DNA of 64,000 nucleotides, from assembly GCA_020226215.1 (NCBI GenBank), contig CM035229.1, forward strand, positions 79,067,343-79,131,342, in the 5' to 3' direction. The DNA is from Sindora glabra. Its lineage: Eukaryota; Streptophyta; Magnoliopsida; Fabales; Fabaceae. Positions 1 to 10,882 of this stretch are shown piece by piece (position 1 is the first letter of the stretch; each line of letters begins with the position of its first letter). The translations under genes and the position numbers were made by a program. The notes below the pieces were generated by a model. It was given only the letters and a program-made list of their open reading frames with translations. It was not told the origin of the DNA and ran no database searches.

Positions 1-1111
1 TGGAGTAATATAGTCGTCTGGGGTTATTAGAGATGAAAACTAGCTGTTATTCACACACCAGAATAGTTGGAATTGATTGGTGAATTGATTCAGGAAGTCT
101 AAGGTGCTTTTTGGATGTCCAAAATCGATTGGTGAATCGATTCACTCAAATAAAAATGCAGACTCAACTTTAAAAGGTCATATTTTCTTCATTTTAAGTT
201 CGTTTTAAGCAAATGACCTATTGTTGGAAAATTAATTGAGTCTACTTTCAAATGGGACTAGTTTCATGCTCATATCTAATGTAGTTTTTGAGATATGTTT
301 AAAACAATGAGCAAAGGTTAGAAGCAATCAATCTGTCAAAATTTGATTTTGAGACTCAATTTGTAAAATTCATAACTCTTTCATATCTTGGTCATTTTAA
401 GAAAATGACAAATGCATGGAAAGCTTTTTGAGTCTATGTTCACATAAAAATAATTCCATGCTCAAATAATTTGTAAATTTTGAGATATGATTAAAACAAT
501 GAGCACATGTAAAAAATGATTGAAATGTAGAAAACTGATTTTTAGACTCATCTTGAAAGAATCATAACTCTTTTATATATTGATCATTTTAAGCAAATGA
601 TATGTTCATGAAAAGCTCTTTGAGTTTATTTTTATATGAAAAAAGTTTGATAATTAAATCCTGAGTATTTTATGAGATATGATTTAGAGAATGACCAAAG
701 GTCAATATTGAAAATATTAAAACCTCATATCTCATTAATCTTTAAAATGTCCCCATAGGCTATCTTATAAAAATCTGATTGTGGGTTATCTTTTTAAAAC
801 ATTTTGGTCAAGTTAAGATTATGAAAAATATGTTTGAGCTTTATATCATGAAATACTCTATTTTACAAGAAAGTCTAAACTTTAAGATGAAAAATTATAT
901 CAATGAAGTTCCTTAACTTTTCTTGATGTTTCCAACCTTTAATCTTCTCAATCTTCAATACTTGGATTACATCTCCTTTCTTGTCTTTTTTCCTTTCTCT
1001 AGAGTTGAATATAATATGATCTTTCATTTCTTTGCTTCAATGCTCACTCTTCTTCATCTTAGACTTTCCTATATATAAGTTTATAAATTTTGCAAATAAT
1101 ATAGTTCGTTC
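1..1111 (+). repeat. LTR-like repeat, copy A (5' truncated by window)
   Basis: Non-coding AT-rich sequence matching 2030-3145 base for base at an offset of about 2029, with scattered substitutions. Both copies contain the motif ATCGATTGGTGAATCGATTC or a near form, and a repeated block around 'aagcaaatgac'. The same blocks occur, reverse-complemented, in the long LTRs of the gypsy element (29270-29350 and 36955-37030). I therefore infer a diverged fragment of a related gypsy-type LTR. No coding potential seen. Confidence 0.6.
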
Positions 1112-3798
1112 TGTTAGTCTTGGCAACCCACACCCAAGATGGGGGTGAATTGGGTGTTTTTAAAATTTTCTATTTTTGCAATTCTTTTTGAAAACCTTTT
1201 GATTTTGAGAAGTCATAAGACTAATTTTAATTCAAACACTTCCAAAAAGATTTTATGAATATGTTTGCACTTAAAATATAACAATTCAAAGAGCTAGTGC
1301 AAAGCAACTCAATCAATTATGCATAAATAAGAATTAAAAAGCCAATGCATGTATTGATTTCTTTTTCAATTATTGAACCAACAAGATTAACATTGAAGCA
1401 TAATGTATTCAACAACAATCAGCACAATATTTCAATAAACAATAATAAAAAATAGAGATGAATTTCTCTTTTTAATCATTCAAATATCCAAGCAACAAGA
1501 TTATTATTGGAGCATAATGAGCCAACTAACAATAGCAGCAAAACAAAGCATAAACTAGTAAAACAGAGCTATATTGCAAAAACAATAAAAAGATAGGGTG
1601 AAGAGAACAAACACAAGGATTTATAGTGGTTTCTCCCTTGGATATCCTCACCAAAGTGTACATTCACTCTCCAAACTTGTGTTAATCCACTATCCCTTCA
1701 AGTTTCAATTGGCACTTGAAGAAGCCTTACAATCCTTTTGCTCTTTCTTGAGCAAAATCTTTTTTTAAAAGGGATACCTCACCCTCTCTATGATTTTCTA
1801 AGGGATACCTCACCCTTACTATTCTAAAGTGATATAAGATGAATACCAATTCAAATAAACTCTCTTAAAGAGTGGATGAAACAAATGAAGTACTTAGAAT
1901 AGAGAAATTTTATAAAGATGAGTTCAAATCATGATTTGGATGAAGAAGGATGTAAAATGATGTTTTCAAGTGAAGTTTAGGCTCTTTCTTAGTTGTATTT
2001 GATGTATCTTAGCTTATATATGAAGCCCATGGAGTATTATAGCCGTTTGGGGTTGTTAGGAATGAAAACTAGCCGTTATTCGTGCACCAGAACTGCTACA
2101 ATCGAGTGGTGAATCAATTCAGGACGTCCAGAGTGCTTTCTGGATGTCTAGAATCAATTAGCCAATCGATTCACCTAAACAAAAACGCAAACTCAACTTT
2201 AAAAGGTTATAACTTCTTCATTTTAAGTTCATCTTAAGAAAATGACTTATCATTGGAAAGTTAATTGAGTCTACTTTCAAATGAGATTAATTTCATGTTC
2301 ATATCTGATGTCATTTTTAAGATATGTTCAAAACAATGAGCAAATGTTAGAAACAGTGAATCAATGAAAATCTGATTTTAAGATTTAATTTGTAAAATTC
2401 ATAACTCTTTCATATCTTAGTCATTCTAAGCAAATGACTGGTCCATGGAAATCCTTGAGTCTATTTTCACATAAAAATAATTTCATGCTCATAACATTTG
2501 TATTTTTCAAGATATGATCAAAACAATGAGCACAAGTCAGAAATGGCTATCATGCAGAAAGTTGATTTTTGGACTCAACTTGAAGAGATCATAACTCTTT
2601 CATATATTAATAATTTTAAGTAAATGATACGTCCATGGAAAGCAATTTGAGTCTATTTTCATATGGAAAAAGTTTGATAGTAAAATCATGAGTATTTTAT
2701 GAGATATGATTGAGAGAATGATCAAAGATCAAAACTGAAAACATCAAAAACTCATATCTCATTTGTTTTTGAAATGTCCCCATAGGCTATTTTGTAAAAA
2801 CATGATTATGGGCTATCTTTTAAAATATTTTGATCAAGTTAAGATTATGAAAAATATATTTGAGCTCTATATTATAAAATACTCTAATTTACAAGAAAAT
2901 CGAAGCCTAAAGTGAGATACTATACCAATGAAGTTCCTTGACTTCTTTCATGCTTCCAAACTTTCAAATACTTTAATCTTCTCAACCTTCAATACTTGGA
3001 TCACATCTTCTTTCTTGTCTTTCTTACTTGTTCTTCAGTTAAGCATAATGTGATCTTCTATTCATTTTTTTGCTTCAATGCTCACTCGTCTTTATGTTGG
3101 ACTTTATTATATACAAGTTCATAAACCTTGCAAACAATATAATTAGTCCAATCTAATATATCAAAATATTGATGTATGATTCATATAAAATAAATTAGCA
3201 CAAGAACATGCATAAGCTTCATATATGCATAAGTCTCATATCATACATGCATTAATTATAATATAGTATGTCCATTAAAGCTTATAAAATATACCAATTT
3301 AGCACAAGACATACAATACTATTGCAACACCTATTTGTCATCATCAAAACTCATCATATATAATTTTAAGGCTAACAAGTTCAATCTAATATGTTAAGAT
3401 ATTAATATGCAATATTCATGTATATAACAAATTAGCACAAGAGCATGTATAATCATTATATCATATATCTTAATTGATCATATGCTTAGTGATGCTTGTA
3501 TAAAATATAATTCTTTTAGCATATTGTCAAGCATTTCTATTTTAATCATAATATAGCATGTTTATTGAAGATTCTATAACATTTTGGTATAAAGACATGC
3601 AATGCTTTTGAAATACCTATTTGTCATCATGCATATACAAGAACAAGCATAATCATTATATCATGTATATGCATCAATCATAACATAGTATGTCTATTAA
3701 GGCTTGTATGATATATATCATTTTAGCATAAGACATACAATGTTATAATATTCATTTATCATCATCAAAACTCATCATATGAAGCCTTAAGGCTAACA
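1112..3798 (+). repeat. LTR-like repeat unit with TGTTAG...CTAACA ends
   Basis: A 2.7-kb non-coding block beginning TGTTAG and ending CTAACA, a short inverted terminal pair typical of LTR ends. It starts abruptly inside the sequence shared with copy A, so I read it as a separate insertion beside or into copy A. Its 2030-3145 portion is the second copy of the shared block. Its 3145-3798 tail has two to three imperfect repeats carrying 'attagcacaaga' and 'catcatcaaaactcatcat'. A solo LTR is the simplest interpretation. No gag or pol is present and no clear target-site duplication was found. Confidence 0.5.
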
Positions 3799-4096
3799 GG
3801 TCCGTCCCATCATGACTCAAATGTCGACATCTTTCGAGGAATGCAAATAGGGTCTTCCACTACATTAGAACTGATGCCTGGTCAGATCGATATTCTGGGC
3901 AAGCAGTATGCAAGGCTTGCTAATGGTGAGTTTTATGATGTTCAGTTAGTCTTGGCTGACCGTGTCTGTCAGTAGCTGCTTGGGGATCATGTTAAGATAA
4001 ACCCATCCTTGGATTTAAGTCCCAATTCCTCTTTGCTTCACTAGTCAAATGATATTTGACATCAGGCATTTTCCTAGCTCTGTTGATCACAGCAAG
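3799..4096 (+). pseudogene. Possible exon remnant interrupted by an LTR element
   Basis: GC content and codon texture change sharply here. One frame starting near 3804 stays open for about 50 codons (ending ...LVLADRVCQ) before a TAG near 3975, and reads on well after it. I do not recognise the protein. The retrotransposon at 4097-6853 starts immediately after, and similar exon-like sequence resumes past it. This may be a broken host gene, or an older element into which the newer one inserted. Confidence 0.25.
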
Positions 4097-4610
4097 TGTT
4101 ACAAGCTGACAGTTGTGACAGTTTGATAAGCAAATATGCTTGGTCAGATCGATATTCTGTCATCTTGTGAGAGGTTTTTTGTTCAAAATATTCTTTAAGA
4201 GGGTGGAGTGCTCCAAGAGCCTGGTGGGGTACTTGGACACTGAATTAGGGATGGAGTGTGTTAATTTGTGACCATCCCCTTGCACACTCAAAGTTATGGA
4301 ATGAGGTATAAACCAAGCGAATAGAGTGTCCCCTTCTCTATTCATTTATTCCGTTCGATCCGTAGTGTATGGAGGCTTTCTATATGGAAAGATCCTGCTC
4401 CGGTATGCACGGGCGTTTCGGCAACATACGATATTGGTATGCGAACATGTTGTACATGAGATTTATTGTATGGGCGATAAGTTTTTGATGTCCTGTTATC
4501 TTTATGAAGTGGGTCAAACGAGGGTTATAATGAAGGAAGATTGGTATGTTGGTCAAGAGTAGCAAGTATGCGTTGCATGATTTCGGCTAGAGAGCCGCTG
4601 GCCTATGACA
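4097..4610 (+). repeat. 5' LTR, internally deleted
   Basis: Starts TGTTACAAGCTGACAG and ends CTATGACA. It aligns with the right LTR at both ends, but about 260 bases present there (roughly 6130-6405) are missing after position 4140, where the two copies stop matching. The deletion may have removed promoter sequence. Confidence 0.75.
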
Positions 4611-4612
4611 GA

Positions 4613-4624
4613 TGATATCAGAGC
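4613..4624 (+). other. Primer binding site (tRNA-iMet type)
   Basis: TGATATCAGAGC differs at one base from the common plant LTR primer site TGGTATCAGAGC and lies two bases after the left LTR. Confidence 0.65.
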
Positions 4625-6082
4625 TCGATTTGCGTCAAAGGGTCAAGATCGAGTAGGCACAATTGGTTAGATGTGACTTGTTTCTTAATATATGGTATGT
4701 GCGAAGTTATCATTTTCACAAATTCAGTGGTGTTGTTGCCAAAGACTTGATCAAAGGTTGCAAGAGATTGGATCGTCTTGAGAAGCCAATGGGCTAGGGA
4801 ATGGTACATACTGGGTGATGGAAGATTGTTACGTTGGGCCCAAGCATTTGTGACAAGTGGGCTATCTTGCTTGTCAATTGTGCATAGGAATTGGTTATGT
4901 GTTCATTCATAGTAGTGACATTGAGGGATGCAAACCACCATTCAGTGGGATAGAGAATTGACAGCTAATACGGTAGGAGAAGCCTTGGTCTTACTAGAGG
5001 GCTTGACTATTTGAAAGATTGGTGGAACCAGAGGGTGAAGCCATTGGTTGTGCAGTAGGTGTAACCACAGTTGGAGAGCATGAGCGGATCGTTCCAGAGG
5101 AAGTGGTTCAAAATCATGTCAAGGAAGTTTGGAGGGATCGTCCTAGTGCTTGGGGGAGCATTATAGCCAAAAGGCTTAGCAAAGATTCAGAGGAATCGAT
5201 GCGGTGTGCAATCTATGGGTTGGATAGAATGAATGCAATCTTTCCACATGATTGTTGGAGCTAGAATGGAGGGTGCTCTATGCTCAACCCCCCTTTATGA
5301 GTTGAAGTGGGGGAACTATCAGAGGATGCACTCGTGAAGTCATTGGAGGATGCAACCAAGGAGTGGTTGTGAGGACCGTAATGCTAGTGGGCATCAGACT
5401 CTGAAAGTAAGTTGTGGTGGCTGGTGATATACCAGAAGGCATTGATCCAAAAAGGATTAGAGGATCCAATCGGGTGTGCAATTGACATTGCCTAGTGCAA
5501 TGAATTGACCGAAATGCAAACGAGCGGCTGGGGAGTAAGGTTTGCGCTTTCTGCGTAGATCCAGCATGAGTCTTGTCTCCTGTACCAATACAATGAAACA
5601 CTTGGTGCAAGATACTTGTTAGTACGTGATTCAAAGTGCTAAGTATTGATCACGAGCCATAGAGTTGGCGCACTTGCGCCACGGAGGTGGCGGATCGTGT
5701 AATTTGCGGAGGCAGTGAGTATAAGTTGCAGAGGACAACTACCCGTCAAACAAGTTACGGAGGTAACAAATTTAGGAGAGTTATGTGGGATAGCGGTACT
5801 AGAAAGAGTATCGGGATACTTTGAAAAGTGACTACAAAGGTAGTCCTTCAAGTGATTACAGAGGTAGCCCTTCAAGTGACTTGCGAAGGATGCATTTTGT
5901 CAAGTATCTATGTTGCAGAGGCAATAGATAGCCCAACTTCAAGATGGGAGAAACATTTCATAGCGCTCAAAGAGACAGGCTTTGAGACGGTTGAGGAAGT
6001 AACTTGGTGGAGTAGGTTGAAGACTATAGCTATGTTAGATCGAGGCGTCAATGAGGGCATTGACATTTGAAATGGGGGAGAA
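4625..6082 (+). other. Non-coding internal region of LTR element, with polypurine tract
   Basis: About 1.46 kb with no frame longer than about 115 codons on either strand and no known domain. The purine run at 6071-6080 next to the right LTR is the likely second-strand primer. Confidence 0.6.
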
Positions 6083-6853
6083 TCTCACAAGCTGACAGTT
6101 GTGACAGTTGAACAAGCAAACATGCTTGGATTGAGACGAGACTTGACGGAAAAATCTAAGATGTTATAAGGGTACTGTGGTTGAAATTTGGGATCAATCC
6201 GACTTACGTACTATTTTTGCAATTTTCGCAAATTTGGAGATATTTTTGTCATTTTAGAAGGTTCGAGAATCCGACGGGATTCGAGAAGACCATATTTGTG
6301 ATCCTCGCATTTTTATCTTTATGTGGTTAGTTTTCGTATGAATCGGACACTCGGAGTATGGCGAAAAGGGTTTATGGCGACTTGGAAAAAGTATGTCATC
6401 TTCCCGCGGGAGGCTTTTTGTTCAAAATACTCTTTAAGAGGGTAGAGTGCTCCAAGGGCTTAGTGGGGCGCTTGGATACTGAGTTAGGAACGGAGTGTAT
6501 TGGCTTATAGCCATCCCTTTGCACACTCAAAGCTATAGAATGAGGCATAAACCAAGCGAACGGAATGTCTCTCTCCCTATTCATTTGTCCCTTTCGATCC
6601 GTAGTGCACGGAGGTTTCCTGTGTGAAAGGATCTTGTGGTCCAGTATCCGCAGGCGCTTCGGCGACATTCGATATTAGTGTGCGGACATATTATACATGG
6701 GACTTGTTGTATGGGCGATAAATTTTCGATATCTCGTTATCTTTATCAAGTGTGCCAAACGAGAGTTATAATGAGGGAAGGCTAATATGTTGGCCAAAAG
6801 TGGTAAGCATGCGCCGTACAGTTTCGGCTGAGGAGTCGCCGGCCCGTAAGACA
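6083..6853 (+). repeat. 3' LTR
   Basis: Full-length copy (about 771 bases) of the repeat seen at 4097-4610, including the segment the left copy lacks. It ends CGTAAGACA. The two copies differ at many positions, so the insertion is old. Confidence 0.75.
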
Positions 6854-6856
6854 AGT

Positions 6857-7490
6857 CCTGAAGTTTGTCAGTGTGGCTTTTGGTTAGATGGATTTGTTTG
6901 TTGTTCCCAATGCAGAGGAAGCTAATCGGAGATTAAGGAGCCACACAGCATGGGGGAATCAAAGTTATAAATTTGAATCTTGGATAGACCAGCTGGGGGC
7001 ATAAATCCATTTACCATGGCTTTCACCTTCTGGTTTGCCAAGTTCAGATCATGCATGTTCAGTAAACTAAGTCACAGCATGAAACTTTCTGATGGCTGAT
7101 TCATCCAAACTGACTCGTGGAAATGCTTACCTATTATTTACGTAGCATATCCAAGATAGAGCATCAACTCAAGGAGAGCTTGGATTTTTTTCCCCAATGT
7201 CGACAAAATGTGAGTAATGACAATTTTGATGTTAATTTTGACTCAAGGGATGTGAATTCTGCTAATGTATGCAATTCTAAGTTAAAGAAGTCTATGGAAT
7301 GATAACCATATCTGTAGAACATCATATAGATGCAAACAAAGTTAGATGGGTACAAATTAAATCGGGCTATTTTTTGAGAGGCTAGGTATTGTACAGAATG
7401 TGGAAGATTGTATTGTGATTCTAGTTGTATTGATGGAAAGTCAAATATCTGTAGTCCCTGTTTATATGTCAGCTTCGGTATGTTACTGTT
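6857..7490 (+). pseudogene. Exon-like remnants downstream of LTR element
   Basis: Sequence with gene-like base composition. One frame (6890-7000) reads MDLFVVPNAEEANRRLR and beyond. An open frame at 7117-7302 encodes about 61 residues. A cysteine-rich stretch near 7385-7470 has CxxC pairs (YCTECGRLYC, then ICSPC). The pieces are in different frames and I cannot join them into a gene or name it. They may be the other side of the locus split by the insertion. Confidence 0.25.
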
Positions 7491-7654
7491 GTTATAGTAT
7501 GCACTACTAGCAGATCTGTTATGCGCATCATGCTATGGGCTGAATTGAAATTGAAGAATTCTGATCCCATGGTCCTCGCTAACATTAGTGAGCCATCATA
7601 ATATTAGCGCAAGTTGATTGTACAATCAGCTCATAATATACGATTGTCTGGGGC

Positions 7655-10122
7655 TTATCTGATGAGATGAGCTTGAAATGGAGTTTTAACCATGTCAAGG
7701 CTATATTCCCAGAGTTTTGCTGCAAGCTCTGGATCAGTTGCTTGTGAACTTTCCGCAGCTTTGTTGCAGTCCGCAAAGTAATTGACAGTGATTCCTGTGA
7801 CCTGCAGATGCAAGGCCACATAGCATGTTGTTGCTGCACCCCGTGATGCGATCATATGTATATATTAGAGTCAGAGGCGAAAGGCCAAGTGCTTTAGGAG
7901 TACTTGTACACTAGCAGTTCCTCATTGCATTCATGAAAATATTAGTACTCACCTGCTCTATATTTTTCATCACATATCTACCCAGAAGACCAACAGAGCC
8001 TGCATAAATATGCAACCTAGGTATTAATATGACAAAGTCACCCATACTATTACATCTTCTGAATCCAAAATAAAAGGAGAAAAAGCATAATGAGAAACAC
8101 TTATTTGTAAATGCATAATATGGAATATTATCCAGGATTAATACTCTCTGAATTGTGGTACTGATAAAGGGATTGTGCCAAGACGTTGGGAGTTTAAATT
8201 TTCATAAATCACGTTTCTTTAATACTATGATGAACTTTGAACTTTTTGTAGAAATAAATAAAAAAAAGAAAACAAAGGGTGTTAACTCTTATTCTTAGAA
8301 AAAGAGAGACAAGCTCTCTTTCTCTCTCTCATGATGATTGCTCACATTATCTCGTTCGTTTCTTGATATTTTAAAGGGTAATGTCGATGTTGATTAATTG
8401 GCAAGTATATATGCAAAATATCATACCCATTATTTAGCAGCTAATGATGGATGGCAGATTATGAGGACATTTTATGATTACTTCAGAAGCATTATGCAGA
8501 AAACATCACGTCAGAATAAGAACATGTTTTATATTAAATTCCTATTCCTATATCATGCAGCTTGCAGATAATCTAAGGGGGGTTCATTTAATAATTGTTA
8601 AAGAAGAAAGTACAATTAAAGTCTCAAACATTTGATGGAAGAGTAATGCTACTTTTACTTTCTTAAACTCACTCCCTGATTAATCCCCCTTATATGTCTG
8701 TTGCGTCTGAGCGAAAAGTGAGTCTAGGAGAGTATTTAGATTTATTGTCGATAGAATCTTAAAAACAATTTTCTACTAGAGCTATGTTTTCTTTGGAAAG
8801 CGTGAGTATGCGTCTGAGCACCCATACTATCTGACAGAGCTATGTAAGTACACTCAGTAGTTTAATTTTACATACTATATTTTAAGAGTCAAACAATTAC
8901 AGTTGATGGACAAAATTTAGTATATCTGACCAACATTCTCACATAAGACGAAGATCTCACCTAGGTGGTTTGTTGCAAATTGTAGTTCTATATTTTCTTT
9001 GGAAAGCGTGAATGGTCATGCCATATTTCCTGCATTATTACTTAGAACCACCCCCCCCCCCCAAAAAAAAAAAAAAATCCCATTATATAAAATTGCACAT
9101 ATTGAAACAACGGTCATTAAAGAATCTGCATACATATAGAGAAATTGAAATTCCCATTCATGAAGAATATAAGCAATAAACAAGAATCTATATCTATGGC
9201 CTCAGCATTTGATGATGTCTTACATGCGTATATTCAGAGGAAGACCCCAAGAGTTGAATTGTGATGCAAAGTTCCTCGCTGATTCCATTGAGCTTAAATC
9301 AAGATCCATCACATCAATTTTCGCACTATAGTTATCCCTTATTAATGCTTCTTTGATTTCCCTATTAGGCTCCACATTTCTAATCCCCATAGTTACATGT
9401 ACACCACGCAAGGCAAGTACATGTACTGCCTCAGCGCCAATGCCACTAGATGCCCCTGCCGTGACACGGCTAGTCAGTACCTTTGCTGAATATAACAGTT
9501 TGGAAATGTAGGTTGAAATATTTTCACTCTCAAACTTCTTTAAAAACCAGGAGCATCCGTTTCCTTCCTGCTTTCAAATGTCTCATTAGCTTTGGTAAAC
9601 AAAACTTTGCTTAGTAAAACCTATAGCTAAACAGTAAATTCTTTAACCAAAAATAAAAATTTAATGAATTTGAAGTTCAGATTATTGTACATCATGGACA
9701 ACTTTTGTCAAGTTGAAGATTAAGAACAAAATACTTGCAAATAGCTAAGAGAATCTCCTTTTGTCTCTCCAACCTAGTAAGTTGCTGTAGCAATCCCACT
9801 ACGGCACCAACCACAGGAAGGTCCTCCTAATCATAAAATACTATCAATTGTCAAAATGATACACTCAGCGAGAAATTTGCTCAAAACCTAATTAATCAGT
9901 CTAATGAACAGGTCAAATTTCTAAAAAAAGACACTGATTCCATTAGAAAAAGTATTGAAAAACGATAAGCCCAGAATTGGTCGTAGAAACCAGAAAGCAA
10001 AGATCGAAACTTGGCCAGTAACAATGGCGTTGAGGCCGGTGCCATCAATTCCTTGAGTAACCTCCTCAGCTGTAGAAGAAGCTGAGAATCCAGATGGTCC
10101 ACTTTCTGCTGAACAACCACAT
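7655..10122 (-). pseudogene. Short-chain dehydrogenase pseudogene (TIC32/retinol-dehydrogenase-like), exons 4-6 lost
   Basis: Degenerate paralogue of the SDR gene immediately upstream on the same strand. Recognisable pieces are exon 1 (10122-10016), exon 2 (9455-9224, with the TGxxxGIG NAD(P)-binding motif spanning the exon 1/2 join), exon 3 (9040-8961, NNAG), exon 7 (7999-7953) and exon 8 (about 7840-7655, GAATTCYVAL). Exons 3 and 7 have the same lengths (80 and 47 bases) as in the neighbour. Defects: an extra base near 10101 shifts the frame after MWLFSRK; the exon 1 donor is GC rather than GT; exon 3 carries a TGA after NMA; exons 4-6, with the catalytic Ser and YxxxK, are absent; the exon 8 acceptor AG is lost. 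It cannot encode an active enzyme. It arose by tandem duplication. Confidence 0.85.
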
Positions 10123-10178
10123 CTTCCTTTCCCTGTCTAAAGTTCCTCTCTTTACTCACTATTCGCTGCTCTGCTCAC

Positions 10179-10188
10179 TATATATAAA
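10179..10188 (-). promoter_or_regulatory. TATA-like box of the SDR pseudogene
   Basis: Read on the minus strand, TTTATATATA lies 57 bases upstream of the ATG at 10122, a normal plant spacing once a short leader is allowed for. Confidence 0.4.
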
Positions 10189-10882
10189 CGTTTACTAGTT
10201 GCGGATAATGCTAGTTGACACAGTGGCACAGCTTTTCTTACGATTCTTATTTCCTTCCTTTTTTTTCTTTCCCATTTTTTCATATTTTTTAGCTGAAATA
10301 TTATCCTTGACTTTCAGATGCTTTCATATGCTGCGTTGATAAATTACTTAAAAAGATACCCAGAGAAGGATAACAAAGGAAGAAGGATAGCAGAGAATAA
10401 TAGATAAATAGAAGTTTCAGATGACTGAAATTTTCTGGGAAAACGGCAACACAAGAAAGTGCATTATATGCTTGAATTCAATGAGAACCCATATGATCTA
10501 ATCCCCATTGTCTCCATCCCAATTTAGTGTTCCATGCTTCTGAATTTTACAAATTTTGGGAACAGAATTTGTGTAATAAAAAACAATAGTGTGCCACTTC
10601 ACTACTTGCATGAGACATTTGAAGGTCATTATACCAAAATTGCATTTATTGACCATTTTTTCACTCAATATTTGCTCCATCAAGAATTTACAGGTAGAAG
10701 CCAGCCTACCCTGTATATAGGACAAGCCTATTGTCATAACTGATAAGTAACTAAACAACAAATTCAAACTAAACATTACAAAGATCAATATCTAAAGCAA
10801 TACTTGAATAAACGACAAGAGGTAACAACTTTAGGCTTGCAACTAATTTCCAAGCAATACATGTGTTGAATCCGTGAGTAAT

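Larger units (their letters stand above)
4097..6853 (+). mobile_element. Non-autonomous LTR retrotransposon
   Basis: Direct repeats at 4097-4610 and 6083-6853 flank a 1.47-kb internal region. A sequence like the initiator-Met tRNA primer site (TGATATCAGAGC, 4613-4624; consensus TGGTATCAGAGC) follows the left LTR, and a purine tract (aatgggggag, 6071-6080) precedes the right LTR. Both ends are in the expected order for a plus-strand element. The internal region has only short open frames (e.g. 5019-5264) with no recognisable gag, protease, reverse transcriptase or integrase, so it would depend on another element for enzymes. No target-site duplication is obvious, and the exact LTR edges are uncertain by a few bases. 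Confidence 0.75.

Noticed and set aside
1104..3807. gttcgttc / gtccgtcc as a target duplication around 1112-3798
   Set aside because: Length does not fit the usual 5 bp for LTR elements and two mismatches are needed; could be chance.
5284..5634. 116-codon minus-strand open frame in the LTR element
   Set aside because: Antisense within a non-coding interior, no known domain, amino-acid composition typical of chance frames.
9051..9077. C13/A15 run in the SDR pseudogene intron as a functional site
   Set aside because: Plain homopolymers, prone to sequencing error, with no associated signal.
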